Assembly (NCBI GenBank): GCA_002340985.1
Contig: DDNC01000002.1
Span: 261,732 to 325,731 of the forward strand
Direction: 5' to 3'
DNA from: Firmicutes bacterium UBA2530
Lineage (GTDB): Bacteria > Bacillota > Clostridia > Tissierellales > Sedimentibacteraceae
Length of the DNA stretch: 64,000 nt
How positions within the stretch are numbered: position 1 is the first letter of the stretch; each line of letters begins with the position of its first letter. Position numbers and translations under genes: made by a program. The notes beneath the pieces are model-generated. The model was not told the origin of the DNA. It saw only the letters and a list, made by a program, of their open reading frames with translations, and did no database searches. Shown here one piece after another: positions 7,531 to 16,607 of this stretch.

Positions 7531-7842
7531 ATGCCCTTTATGGTCTAATCCAATTTCTTCGACTATAAGGAGAAAGGAATTGATGGTTAGGTCAAACGCA
7601 CGAAATTCCTGATTTATGCACATAGGATCAGATAAATTAGCGAATTTTCTTGCGAGCCCCGTTTTTCGATTCCTAAGTAAAAATAAGTGGAGATTATGTA
7701 TGCGCATTCATAATGCATGCGACCGGGAGGCATCAAATGCATATGAATAAACATAGCGTAAGACAATAGTTTACTTAATTTTTTATAGGGAAAGAAAAAC
7801 GGCTGGGCACTATATATTTATAAATTAACAATATATTTTCAC
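7531..7842. repeat. Gene-free spacer with copies of the dispersed hairpin element
   Basis: 7550-7597 has an AATTTCTTC/GAGAAAGGAATT hairpin followed by GTTAGGTCAAAC, as after copy 1. 7640-7735 has TTGCGAGCCCCGTTTTTCGA and ATGCATGCGACC, shared with the 5805-5915 copy. No gene is supported. Confidence 0.4.
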
Positions 7843-7871
7843 TTTACATGCATGTACGAATATGTTATAAT
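7843..7871 (+). promoter_or_regulatory. Sigma-70 promoter of the third riboswitch
   Basis: TTTACA at 7843-7848, a 17-base spacer and a perfect TATAAT at 7866-7871. Confidence 0.85.
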
Positions 7872-7913
7872 TTTCTTATAGTGGATGGAATATCCACTGA
7901 ATATAAAAGTATT

Positions 7914-8014
7914 TATCATTCGATCTATTTATAGAGAGATGGAATAGGGTGCAAATCCCTGCGAGTCGGTCACTGTGAAGCCTTAAAGGATAAGTCAGAT
8001 ACATTTCGGATGAT
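7914..8014 (+). promoter_or_regulatory. Short cobalamin-type riboswitch upstream of the YezD-like gene
   Basis: The core reads GATGGAATAGGGTGCAAATC, GAGTCGGTCACTGTGA and AAGTCAGATAC. It is bounded by a P1 helix of ATCATTCGA (about 7916) with TTCGGATGAT (8005-8014). It lacks the peripheral domain seen in the 6519 and 7278 elements and resembles the compact AdoCbl-type variants. A downstream hairpin with a T-rich tail supports regulation at transcription. Ligand class is inferred from the core only. Confidence 0.7.
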
Positions 8015-8053
8015 AATGCTCCTACCGGACTAGGAAGCATAACGTGGATAAAG

Positions 8054-8087
8054 CGTATCACGATTATGTGGTGCGTTATTTTATTTT
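8054..8087 (+). terminator. Putative terminator of the third riboswitch
   Basis: CGTATCAC and GTGGTGCG pair (8 pairs including G-U) around GATTAT, followed by TTATTTTATTTT. The upstream CGTG at 8043-8046 could pair with CACG inside the 5' arm as a competitor. Confidence 0.55.
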
Positions 8088-8112
8088 CAGTACATAGATT
8101 AGGTGGTGAATT

Positions 8113-8259
8113 ATGGACAGCAAGAAATTTTTACCCACCGAGAAGGAAATAAAGCTGCTGGAAATTATCAGGAATACTGAATACGGTGAAATTCGTATCA
8201 TTGTTCAAGATGGTAAACCAATACGGGTTGAGGAAATTAAAAAAAGCATAAAACTATAA
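8113..8259 (+). CDS. YezD-like small protein (DUF2292 family)
   Basis: 48 residues. The ATG at 8113 follows AGGTGGTGA. The protein shows the hallmark block ELKLLEIIRN-like (here EIKLLEIIRNTEYGEIRIIV) followed by QDGKPIRVEEIKKSI. It is basic and compact, predicted beta-hairpin plus helix. The function of the family is not known to me. It is the only intact gene served by the riboswitch cluster, so its expression should follow cobalamin level. A terminator follows at once, so it is a single-gene unit. It lies below the usual minimum size for automatic gene calling and would be easy to miss. Confidence 0.8.
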   Translation: MDSKKFLPTEKEIKLLEIIRNTEYGEIRIIVQDGKPIRVEEIKKSIKL

Positions 8260-8265
8260 TAACTG

Positions 8266-8328
8266 ACCGGAAAGCCGGAGGTTTTTATTGAATCGGAAAT
8301 AGTCGATTTAATTTAAACCTCTTTTTTT
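8266..8328 (+). terminator. Terminator after the YezD-like gene, with adjacent CCGG hairpin
   Basis: GAGGTTT (8278-8284) pairs with AAACCTC (8315-8321), enclosing an inner AATCG/CGATT stem and followed by seven T residues. The preceding GACCGGAAAGCCGGAG is almost the same as GACCGGAAAACCGGAG at 21660, also just before a terminator. Confidence 0.8.
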
Positions 8329-8339
8329 ATTTTATAACA

Positions 8340-8794
8340 ATCCGCTGAATCCAAGCATATTTCTTTACAGGTAGGAACATTTCGACAGTACGGTGCATCA
8401 GGGGCAATAAGTGATAAGACCTATGTAAGGAAGAATTATTATTAATTCATATTCTTAAAGGATTATTATTCATTGGGGGAAAGGAGTTTGTAAATAATGA
8501 GCAACAAGGGTGTTGCTCCTATACTAAGCATGTTCCGTATATTAAAGGAAGGGGGATAGTTTTTTCCTAATAATGAGAATAGTATAAAACCAAATTTATG
8601 CTCGCCTTATACTAATTACCTAAAGAAAAACGGTAAAGGTGCACTGTACGTTGACAAATTAATAATTATATCAGCAGACCGATGTGCGGACAGTCAACTG
8701 GAATATGGAATCGGGAGGTGATAAATTTATACTTTACAATACATTACTATAACGAGATTTACGTGATAAAACAATAAGAAGGGAGTATTATAAA
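8340..8794 (+). other. Leader-like region of the first surface-protein gene; unrecognised
   Basis: 455 bases with no recognised riboswitch. Visible structures are a GAGCAAC/GTTGCTC hairpin at 8499-8518, an AGTATAA/TTATACT inverted repeat near 8580-8616, GTTGAC/GTCAAC arms enclosing about 8659-8700, and CCGAT/ATCGG near 8682-8718. Together these resemble a structured RNA leader, but no consensus motif is matched. A short ORF lies within it (8497-8559). Confidence 0.35.
8497..8559 (+). CDS. Possible 20-residue peptide ORF
   Basis: ATG at 8497 follows GGGGGAAAGGAG at a spacing of ten bases and encodes MSNKGVAPILSMFRILKEGG before TAG. Its first codons overlap the GAGCAAC/GTTGCTC hairpin, so translation and RNA folding would compete. 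It could be a leader peptide, a signalling peptide or chance. No homolog is recognised. Confidence 0.3.
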   Translation: MSNKGVAPILSMFRILKEGG

Positions 8795-10486
8795 ATGAAT
8801 ATTTTAACAGCAACAAAAAACAGAAATAAGCTTTTCGCTATGATACTGGCAATGGCCATGATTATCATGGTGTTTATGCCGACTCAGGCATTTGCGGCAA
8901 TAGGAGATAAGGCCAACCCAACGGACACTGGTCTTGTGAAGTTGTACTTTGGAGACCCTGATTATTCACCGGTTCCGCCGGAATCACTGATGGTTTTTGA
9001 GGAAACAGGAACACTTACATATGATGCTGTATACACAGGAATTAATTCTGCTACGTATTATCCGGACAGGCTGCTGCTTGTAATAAAGCCTAACAGCGGA
9101 ACATTGGCCATAAGCAATGTTGTTAATACAAACTTAACAACAACTCAGCCTCCGTCAACTACCGGAGTATATGATGTTGTACTCGGAAACGTAACACAGC
9201 CTACGATTAAATTTGACGCCACTGTGGGAGGCACAACACAGACTATCACAATAACCTTCCACCAGCCTAAGGAAGATACGACAGCAGGTACAGGTGTTCA
9301 TGCATTTCTGCCTGCTCCCGGACAGTTTACAAATGAAAATATGACCTCAGGCGGATGGGGTACCATCTACAACGCTGCATCAACTCTTAAAAATATGTTG
9401 AACAACACTGCTACAACAGGTGTTTCATTGGGATACTTCGGAGGCTACGTGGTGTTTGATATGGGAGTTGACGGAAGCGGTCATGGTAACGTGAAAAACA
9501 ACCCTAACCATCCTGGTGGATATGACTTTAAAGTTGTCGGAAATGCATTTTCCGGAAACTCAGAGCCGGGAGGAATTCAGGTATCCAAGAACGGAACTGA
9601 CTGGTACGACATTGCAGGCTCCTTCCACTATGATGATGCTACGAAGTGGAATTACAGTGCAACATATGTGGATCCGGTAAACGGTGGAAGTACAGGCAAC
9701 ACTGTTGCGGACAGGAGAGCAGTACCTTATTATATTAATGGGAATACATCAGATACTGCAACAGTTGCTACAAACACCTTCCATTCCCACAACTGGTATC
9801 CGCTGGCTGCTAATTACATTACAGGTCTTGATAAAGCAACCGGTACAGGCAGACTTCCATTTGCAGAATACAAGTATGGTCAGAATGTTTTGGGATATAC
9901 AAACACAAGGACGTTAACTCTTTCAGGTGTACTGCTTGGAGGAATAACCAGCAACTCAACTGCAACGGGAGCATTTGGATATGCTGACGTAACAGCAGGC
10001 GGAGACAACATTGACCTTGACTGGGCAGTGGACAGATTAACAGGAGAGCCGGTAAATCTTGACTGGGTACGTTATATAAGAGTTTATAATGCAGTAGCAA
10101 AGGACTTGCCTCCGTTTGGTGAAATTTCAACAGAGGTTACTGGTATATACACTATAACAGATACATCCGGAAGTGGTACAAAGACTGCTGCTCCTACTAT
10201 TTCAGTTGGTGAACTGAGCCTGCAGGATCTCTTGGATGACGAAGCTGCAACTGTAACAACAATAGGGAATGTTACTTATTACGATGCGACAGAATATAGC
10301 AATGTATATTTTGAGGATAGTGCAACAGTTACTGCTGCTGTTCCATCAGGTACAACTCTGTTTGTAAATAGCAATAGAACGACTGGAACAGTTAATGTGG
10401 ATTTTTCTGCAAGTGCTAAATTTGTTCGAATTGTTGCTATGAACGGAACGCTTATTCCGTCTGTAACATTAATAAAACTTCAATAA
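8795..10486 (+). CDS. Secreted cell-surface protein, possibly corrinoid-locus associated
   Basis: 563 residues. The N-terminal signal peptide ends near AFAA (about residue 34). The rest is rich in Thr, Gly and Asn with a beta-strand pattern. The central block (about 215-290: GGYDFKVVGNAFSGNSEPGG, VSKNGTDWYDIAGS) resembles a domain seen in bacterial and archaeal cell-surface proteins, which describes an 'F/VxGNAF..SEPG..xVSxDG..W' pattern. No SLH, sortase or lipobox anchor is visible, so it may bind another surface protein. RBS GGGAG is well spaced. It is followed by a hairpin and then the giant SLH protein, so the two likely form one unit. A role in corrinoid capture is inferred from context alone. 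Confidence 0.65.
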   Translation: MNILTATKNRNKLFAMILAMAMIIMVFMPTQAFAAIGDKANPTDTGLVKLYFGDPDYSPVPPESLMVFEETGTLTYDAVYTGINSATYYPDRLLLVIKPNSGTLAISNVVNTNLTTTQPPSTTGVYDVVLGNVTQPTIKFDATVGGTTQTITITFHQPKEDTTAGTGVHAFLPAPGQFTNENMTSGGWGTIYNAASTLKNMLNNTATTGVSLGYFGGYVVFDMGVDGSGHGNVKNNPNHPGGYDFKVVGNAFSGNSEPGGIQVSKNGTDWYDIAGSFHYDDATKWNYSATYVDPVNGGSTGNTVADRRAVPYYINGNTSDTATVATNTFHSHNWYPLAANYITGLDKATGTGRLPFAEYKYGQNVLGYTNTRTLTLSGVLLGGITSNSTATGAFGYADVTAGGDNIDLDWAVDRLTGEPVNLDWVRYIRVYNAVAKDLPPFGEISTEVTGIYTITDTSGSGTKTAAPTISVGELSLQDLLDDEAATVTTIGNVTYYDATEYSNVYFEDSATVTAAVPSGTTLFVNSNRTTGTVNVDFSASAKFVRIVAMNGTLIPSVTLIKLQ

Positions 10487-10497
10487 ATAAATTTTAA

Positions 10498-10533
10498 GAG
10501 TAATTATGCCGGAATTCTACGGCATAATTACTC
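10498..10533 (+). terminator. Intercistronic hairpin between the two surface-protein genes
   Basis: GAGTAATTATGCCG and CGGCATAATTACTC make a perfect 14-bp stem, but the 3' side is followed by CTTGTTGC rather than a T run. It may be an attenuator or mRNA-stability element that lets the upstream gene be expressed more highly than the downstream one. Confidence 0.65.
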
Positions 10534-10562
10534 CTTGTTGCATTTTAAGGAGAAAAACAAAC

Positions 10563-13500
10563 ATGAAAAGATTATCGTTTTTTTTAGCAATTATTTTAAT
10601 GCTTTTTTCAGTGCCGTTTCAGGTATTTGCCGCTGATAGCAGTCCTGAGGTCGTTATAAAATATACGGTTGGCTCTGATGAAACAGAGATACAAGCAACT
10701 TCTCAAGTCATTGGTTCTTATTGGAACAGAAATGCAAACTATGAGCATGGAAACGCAATATTATTCTCACTTCCATACGGAGCGGAAATAAAAAGTATTA
10801 CATGGTATGAACGTGGTGCTGCAATTGCTTCAACAACTGCTGCTATAGCGCGTTTTGCAAAAAATGGAGCCAAAAATTACGGCACAGCTCCAGAAACCTT
10901 TCCTTTTTCTGACGAAGAAAATTACCTTGTGGATAAAGAGTTTATAAATTCAAATTCTAATGGATACGCTCAATTTGTTGTGGACGTGAATCTGAATCTG
11001 AACAGGCTGACACTAAATGAAGGATTTATTTTTCCGGAAAATGATGTCAAAGGATTTGTCATACGAACTCAGTATCAATATAACAGTAAAAACTATCATG
11101 ATATAGCATATGTACAAATCAGCACTTTTGATTCTGGAAGTGTAAGTGTCGATAAAACAGAACTTAAGGCTCAAATTGACCTCGTTGATGAAGAAAATGA
11201 AAAAAACTGGCATATATCTGACGACAGATTTAACGGTAAAGAATATAAATTATCTGGAAGCTTTTGGGCTGATATGAAGATTGAATTTGTCAAGGCGAAC
11301 GCAGCATATGACAGTACAACAGCTTCTCAGGATGCAGTGGATACAGCTACATATAATCTTAAGCAAGCAATAGCAAAACTTATACCGGCATCAAATGTCA
11401 ATGCTACCGAATTGTATGAGGAGATTATTGAAACTCCACAAAAACCACTTTTGTATGAGGACTATACTAAAGCATCATGGAATGAATATAACTCGGCAAA
11501 GTCAAGTGCAGAAGCACTGCTTGAATCATTGTATGATGAAGGGAAGCCTACGACTAAAAATAAAAGCTCGGATATAGCATTGATTGCAGAAATTGAAAAT
11601 GAATCATTAATACTCAGAGCAGTACGTGAATCAATGGATCCGCTTTTGGGATATGAGGATACCGGAGATGTAAAAGTAAAATATAATGCTATCCGAAATC
11701 TATTAAGAGTTTATTCACCATCAGTAATGGAAAATTCACTCTATACTTTGGATAGCTATAATAATTATTTAAGTCAATATGCTATTGCTCAAGTGTATAT
11801 AAAAAATACACCTGAGCCTGAAGGCGAAGCAGGCAAGAATCAGTATGTTAAGGTTAGCAATATTTATAAGCAGCTTTGGAGAGCAGTGAATGGGCTTAAA
11901 GACAAGAATGAAAGCATTACAGTTACGATAAAGGTTGTAGACAGCTTAGCTCTGCGTTTAGGAAAAACATTAAATGAAGCATCCGGAGTACACAAGCTTG
12001 AACTAAGCGGTGATGAAAGAACTTTGAATGCTGCTGTTGACAAGCTTAATAATGAAAGGCTTTCAAAAGGATATCCTGAACAGACACCTACAAATTATTT
12101 ATTTGTAACATCAATCAATGGTATTTTGACTACGAAAGGGCTTGATGGCTGGGACAACCTGGTAAGAGGGATTAACCCTTTAGATTTTAAATCTCCTGAT
12201 AATCTTAATCCTGACTTGGAAAAGACATATTTAGATGTTCAGCTGCATGATAATGATGTAATAACCTTAGCATTTCTTGAACAACCGACAGTGCCAAGCT
12301 CTTCGGGAACGGGACAGGACCGGGTTGAGGAGAATAAATTTCAGGAATATTACAGACAGTCATCCTTGCTTGTTGACGGAAACATAGCTGATAAAACAAT
12401 TGAAGTGACAGAAGGCGGCGAACTAAATTTATCGGCAATATATGCTATGCCTCACATAAGCACGTATTCAGAGGGCAGAACATATCCTATATCTGGTGCA
12501 ACCTTGTTTGTAAGTACTCCTTCGGCTATACAGGGTGAAATATATCCTGCGGATATCAATACAGGTGTGGTTTCGGACGAGAATGGAAATATGACATATG
12601 GCTTCTATGAGCCGGGATACTATGCTCTGAGCATCCATGATCTGGGTGCAAATGAACTGAAAAAAAAGGTTGTGCCGGGAGTAACTATTGGTGATACAAT
12701 TTATGTTCATGTAATTAAGGCCACTACCGAGCAGCTTGAAAAAACAAGACAGGATTTGAAGAACAAGCTTCAGTCACTGAATAACACATATTCTGAAGCA
12801 TTCTTTACGGCAACCGACTGGGAGAGTATAAATAATCTTTTCAATAAAGGTATGGCGGATGTGGCAGGTGCTTCGGATATAAAGACAATGAAGTCGAAGT
12901 ATGATACTGCATATAATGGCATATCTGAAATACATAAGAGAGTTACAGATGAAAATATTGCTTTACTATCCGGCTTTCGTTCAATATTGTCGCGTTTACC
13001 GGATGACGTTTCCCTGCTTGGAAAGAGCGGTGAATTTTTAGCAAAAGGCCTGGTGGAACGCTATGCGGCTATGACTGAGCATCAGAGGAGCCTGTTGACG
13101 GGAATTGAGACCAACAAGTATGCAGCTGTTAAAACAGCATACGAAAAGGGACTGCATGAGCTTGCTCCTTATGAGCTAACGCTTAAGCTTGAAGCTGATT
13201 CAGAGGAAGCAAAATCAGCTCTTGAAGATATGATTACATATATTCAGGTAAACGGAAAAGAAGCAAATACATTGTACAAGTATGATGTTACGATAAGAAA
13301 TATTGAAGGTAATACAGCAGGAAGAATGTCATTTATGTCTGCTGCAACCAGTCCGTCTGCCATAGATGGTGAATTGTACTCTGAGGTAAGTACTGGTGCC
13401 GCCATGAGAGCATTTGCAGCTGTATCCGATGTTTTGCATGCATCATCTGCATATCCTGACAACTACGTATCATTTGCACCAACTGTTGACAGATTTATAT

Positions 13501-16391
13501 ACAATATAGCCGGGAATATTACTACCGGAAATGACTGGATTATAATAGATGATGATGAAAGCTTTGACAATACTCTTATTAAAGGAAGAACTGTACTTAT
13601 TACGGGAATACCTTATGAAATAAAGAGCATTAAAGTTTCGGGAATAGATTTATTGAATTATGATGATTACAAGGCGGATACACAGGTATTCCCCGATGCA
13701 CAAAATAACTTCATAATGCCCTACAGCGATGTGGAGGTTGCAGTAAAATGGGGACCGGTTGATGAAAATGCAAATCCTGAACCAAACCCTGAACTGGCGA
13801 TTGCCAAGGCAACTGCCATCGCTGCTGTGAAAAATGCATTTTCTCAATACAAGAGTAACGAATATGCAGATGGCGGATGGAGCAAGCTGCTCGCAGCAAG
13901 AGATACGGGAATTGCGGAAATAAATGCCGCAAAGACTGTTGAAGCTATATCGGCAGCAAAAGACAGAGCAATTGCAGCTATGGAAGCAGTTGCCAAAAAG
14001 ACTATAGCAGGAGAGATACCTGATTTTGGTAAGAAGCTGGGAACTGTAGATGTGTATGTGGAAAACACAACATTCCCGGGAGGAGCATTTAAAGGCAATA
14101 TTGTAAGTGAACCCGGCTTTGAATATGCCGAAAAAGATACTATGATGACCGTCGTGCTGAGAGCATTGCAAATAAATGGTTTTAGCTGGACAGGTCAGGG
14201 TGGGGACAATCAGAACAGTGAATATGATTATACCATAGAGTATATTGCGACCATTGAAAAGGATGGAAAGTCCTTGGGAGAATTCAGCGGTGAGCCGGGC
14301 TCCGGATGGATGGGAACACTGAACGATTTTTTCGTAAACGAAGGCTTTCAGCATTTCATACCTTCTGAAGGGGATGAAATACGGGTTATGTTTACACAGA
14401 AGTTAGGTGAGGACCTTGGCGGTACATGGGGAAATTCGGATACATCTCTGAAGGACTTAGAAGTGAGCGGAGGTAAGCTTTATCCGACATTTAGCTCGGG
14501 AAACTATGGTTATACGTTGATGGTGCCTTCATCCACAGGTAAAGTTAAGGTTACACCCACTGCCTCAAATAAAAATTATCTTGTAAAGATATTTTTGAAT
14601 GACAAGGTTACAAGCAACAAGGAAGGTGCATCCTTCTATAAAAGAACTCAGAATATACCTGTAAAGTCCGGTGATTACATCAACATAGGTGTCGGTGAAT
14701 ATGCATGGCCTTCTATGAACAATCAGGAGACGGAAGCACGCAACTATACCGGAACATGGTATAGACTGGATATAATATCCGCTGACAAGGGAGCAGATAG
14801 GGTAATTTCTCTGATAAATGCTTTGCCGTCCGTAAAGAGAATAGATTTGTCTCATGAGGATGAAGTGAAGAGCATAAGGAGTATATACAGTGCCCTTATA
14901 CCATCAGAGCAAGCAAAGGTAACCAACATAGACAAGCTTAAGGAAGCAGAGGCAAGAATTGAGTTTGTTAGACAGATAGAAAATGTTAAAACACTCTTAG
15001 AGAAAATTCCGGCAGCATCAAAGGTAACTCTTAAGGATAAGCAAACTGTTATGGATGCAGATGCGGCATACAAGAAGCTTACTGATGAGCAGAGGCTGTA
15101 TATCACTGTGGGAGACGTTAAGAACTACAACGATGCAATAGATAAGCTCACAGAGCTTGGAGCCTTCAGCTCAGGCGGAGCGCCGTCTAAGATTGTAGGA
15201 AGTGACGCCGTTCCGGTAATAGAGGGCGGAACCATAGATGTTAAGGCTGAAACAAAGGTTGTGAACAAGGAAGCAACCTCAAAGGTAACAGACAAGCAAA
15301 TAAAGGAAGCCCTTGAGGAAGCCGAAAAAGCAGAGGATGTAAGCAGTATCACAATTAAGGCAGAGACTAAGGAAGAGGTCAATAAGACCACGGTTTCTGT
15401 TCCGAAAAGCTCTGTGTCCGAAATTACGGGAGCGAGGCTTGACTTAAAGGTTGAGACACCATTAGGAACAATATCGATGCCTGTCAAGGCTCTTACGGAA
15501 ATAGCAAGACAGGCACAGGGAAGCAGCGTGGAAATAGTAGTTGAAAATATGGATGCGGAAAGGCTGACTGATGAACAAAAGGCAGCAACAGAAGGCAGCA
15601 TAGTTTATGACATAAGTATAATCAGCGGTGGGCAGAAGATATCCTCATTTGGAGGCCAGAAAATCACAGTTTCACTGCCATACACCTTGAAGGCAGGAGA
15701 AAAGGCGGAAAATGTGACCGTATGGTACATGAATAACAAGGGTGAGCTTGAAAAGATAAGCTGCAGCTACAATGAAAAAACAGGACTTGCAACCTTTACA
15801 ACCGACCACCTGTCATACTATGTAGTAGGCTATGAAAACAAAATAAGCTTTGCTGACGTAACAGAAAACGACTGGTTCTACGAATATGTAATGTATGCAG
15901 TACAAAAAGGCTTGTTCTCGGGAACGGGAGAAAATACATTCAGTCCGAATCGGTCAATGACAAGGTCAATGCTGGTTACGGTGCTTCACAGACTGGAAGG
16001 AAAGCCTGCTGCATCTAAGGCGGCAGCATTCTCAGACGTACCCGCAGGTCAATGGTACACTGACGCGGTATCATGGTCATTAGAAAAGGAAATAATAAAG
16101 GGAATAACTGAAACGGAATTTAAACCTGAAAGCAATATAACCAGGGAGCAGCTGGCAGTTATGCTGTACAGATATGCATCCACAAAAAATATGGTATCAG
16201 GTGAAGGCGGAAGCACAGATTCCTTTACAGATAAGGACAAGGTAAGCAGCTGGGCAGAAACAGCGGTAAAATGGGCAGTAGGCAAGGGCATAATAACGGG
16301 CAGAACAAACGGAAGCCTTGACCCGTCCGGCAGCGCAACAAGAGCCGAAGTAGCCGCAATGCTGCAAAGATACATCGAGAATGTAAAATAG
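10563..16391 (+). CDS. Giant S-layer-anchored protein with DUF4430-like domains and three SLH repeats
   Basis: 1942 residues. The start is taken at 10563 (AAGGAG upstream), because an earlier in-frame ATG lies inside the terminator hairpin. Signal peptide ends near VFAA (residue 23). Then come helical FIVAR-like segments (about 190-440), a DUF4430-like beta domain (about 449-575, with SINGILTTKGLDGWDNLV), an Ig-like region (605-720), more helical segments, a clearer DUF4430 domain (1156-1290, with GSGWMGTLNDFFVNEG), a cadherin-like sandwich (1293-1406), a helical spacer (1413-1530), a beta-rich domain (1560-1758) and three SLH repeats (about 1762-1942). DUF4430 is related to the beta domain of intrinsic factor and transcobalamin. 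The protein is anchored to wall polymers. Corrinoid or other ligand capture is an inference. Confidence 0.8.
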   Translation: MKRLSFFLAIILMLFSVPFQVFAADSSPEVVIKYTVGSDETEIQATSQVIGSYWNRNANYEHGNAILFSLPYGAEIKSITWYERGAAIASTTAAIARFAKNGAKNYGTAPETFPFSDEENYLVDKEFINSNSNGYAQFVVDVNLNLNRLTLNEGFIFPENDVKGFVIRTQYQYNSKNYHDIAYVQISTFDSGSVSVDKTELKAQIDLVDEENEKNWHISDDRFNGKEYKLSGSFWADMKIEFVKANAAYDSTTASQDAVDTATYNLKQAIAKLIPASNVNATELYEEIIETPQKPLLYEDYTKASWNEYNSAKSSAEALLESLYDEGKPTTKNKSSDIALIAEIENESLILRAVRESMDPLLGYEDTGDVKVKYNAIRNLLRVYSPSVMENSLYTLDSYNNYLSQYAIAQVYIKNTPEPEGEAGKNQYVKVSNIYKQLWRAVNGLKDKNESITVTIKVVDSLALRLGKTLNEASGVHKLELSGDERTLNAAVDKLNNERLSKGYPEQTPTNYLFVTSINGILTTKGLDGWDNLVRGINPLDFKSPDNLNPDLEKTYLDVQLHDNDVITLAFLEQPTVPSSSGTGQDRVEENKFQEYYRQSSLLVDGNIADKTIEVTEGGELNLSAIYAMPHISTYSEGRTYPISGATLFVSTPSAIQGEIYPADINTGVVSDENGNMTYGFYEPGYYALSIHDLGANELKKKVVPGVTIGDTIYVHVIKATTEQLEKTRQDLKNKLQSLNNTYSEAFFTATDWESINNLFNKGMADVAGASDIKTMKSKYDTAYNGISEIHKRVTDENIALLSGFRSILSRLPDDVSLLGKSGEFLAKGLVERYAAMTEHQRSLLTGIETNKYAAVKTAYEKGLHELAPYELTLKLEADSEEAKSALEDMITYIQVNGKEANTLYKYDVTIRNIEGNTAGRMSFMSAATSPSAIDGELYSEVSTGAAMRAFAAVSDVLHASSAYPDNYVSFAPTVDRFIYNIAGNITTGNDWIIIDDDESFDNTLIKGRTVLITGIPYEIKSIKVSGIDLLNYDDYKADTQVFPDAQNNFIMPYSDVEVAVKWGPVDENANPEPNPELAIAKATAIAAVKNAFSQYKSNEYADGGWSKLLAARDTGIAEINAAKTVEAISAAKDRAIAAMEAVAKKTIAGEIPDFGKKLGTVDVYVENTTFPGGAFKGNIVSEPGFEYAEKDTMMTVVLRALQINGFSWTGQGGDNQNSEYDYTIEYIATIEKDGKSLGEFSGEPGSGWMGTLNDFFVNEGFQHFIPSEGDEIRVMFTQKLGEDLGGTWGNSDTSLKDLEVSGGKLYPTFSSGNYGYTLMVPSSTGKVKVTPTASNKNYLVKIFLNDKVTSNKEGASFYKRTQNIPVKSGDYINIGVGEYAWPSMNNQETEARNYTGTWYRLDIISADKGADRVISLINALPSVKRIDLSHEDEVKSIRSIYSALIPSEQAKVTNIDKLKEAEARIEFVRQIENVKTLLEKIPAASKVTLKDKQTVMDADAAYKKLTDEQRLYITVGDVKNYNDAIDKLTELGAFSSGGAPSKIVGSDAVPVIEGGTIDVKAETKVVNKEATSKVTDKQIKEALEEAEKAEDVSSITIKAETKEEVNKTTVSVPKSSVSEITGARLDLKVETPLGTISMPVKALTEIARQAQGSSVEIVVENMDAERLTDEQKAATEGSIVYDISIISGGQKISSFGGQKITVSLPYTLKAGEKAENVTVWYMNNKGELEKISCSYNEKTGLATFTTDHLSYYVVGYENKISFADVTENDWFYEYVMYAVQKGLFSGTGENTFSPNRSMTRSMLVTVLHRLEGKPAASKAAAFSDVPAGQWYTDAVSWSLEKEIIKGITETEFKPESNITREQLAVMLYRYASTKNMVSGEGGSTDSFTDKDKVSSWAETAVKWAVGKGIITGRTNGSLDPSGSATRAEVAAMLQRYIENVK

Positions 16392-16400
16392 AATCAATAC

Positions 16401-16441
16401 AAACAAAAATACTGACACATACTGTGTCGGTATTTTTGTTT
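16401..16441 (+). terminator. Rho-independent terminator of the giant surface protein
   Basis: AAACAAAAATAC-TGACACA and TGTGTC-GGTATTTTTGTTT form a long stem with A and T flanks, ten bases after the stop. Confidence 0.9.
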
Positions 16442-16607
16442 AACCACCTTTATATCAATATGCATAAATAATCAGCCGCTTTTAATTTTGACTGAACAAG
16501 CAAAGGTTTTTTCCTATACCAATATATATCATCACTACGAATTTTTATTGATTTATTTTCTATTCTCGCTCAATCATGTCTGTTTCCGTGTTTTTAATAA
16601 AAGTCTC

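Noticed and set aside
5786..8340. CRISPR array or tandem repeat array
   Set aside because: Repeats are long, degenerate and widely spaced, with no constant repeat-spacer period. They are riboswitch copies and hairpin elements.
13650..14354. 234-residue minus-strand ORF in the giant surface protein
   Set aside because: Cys- and Ile-rich shadow of a coding strand with DUF4430 wording; no family features or start site.
14565..16418. Many minus-strand ORFs through the SLH region
   Set aside because: Shadows of the SLH protein; they lack starts and known motifs.
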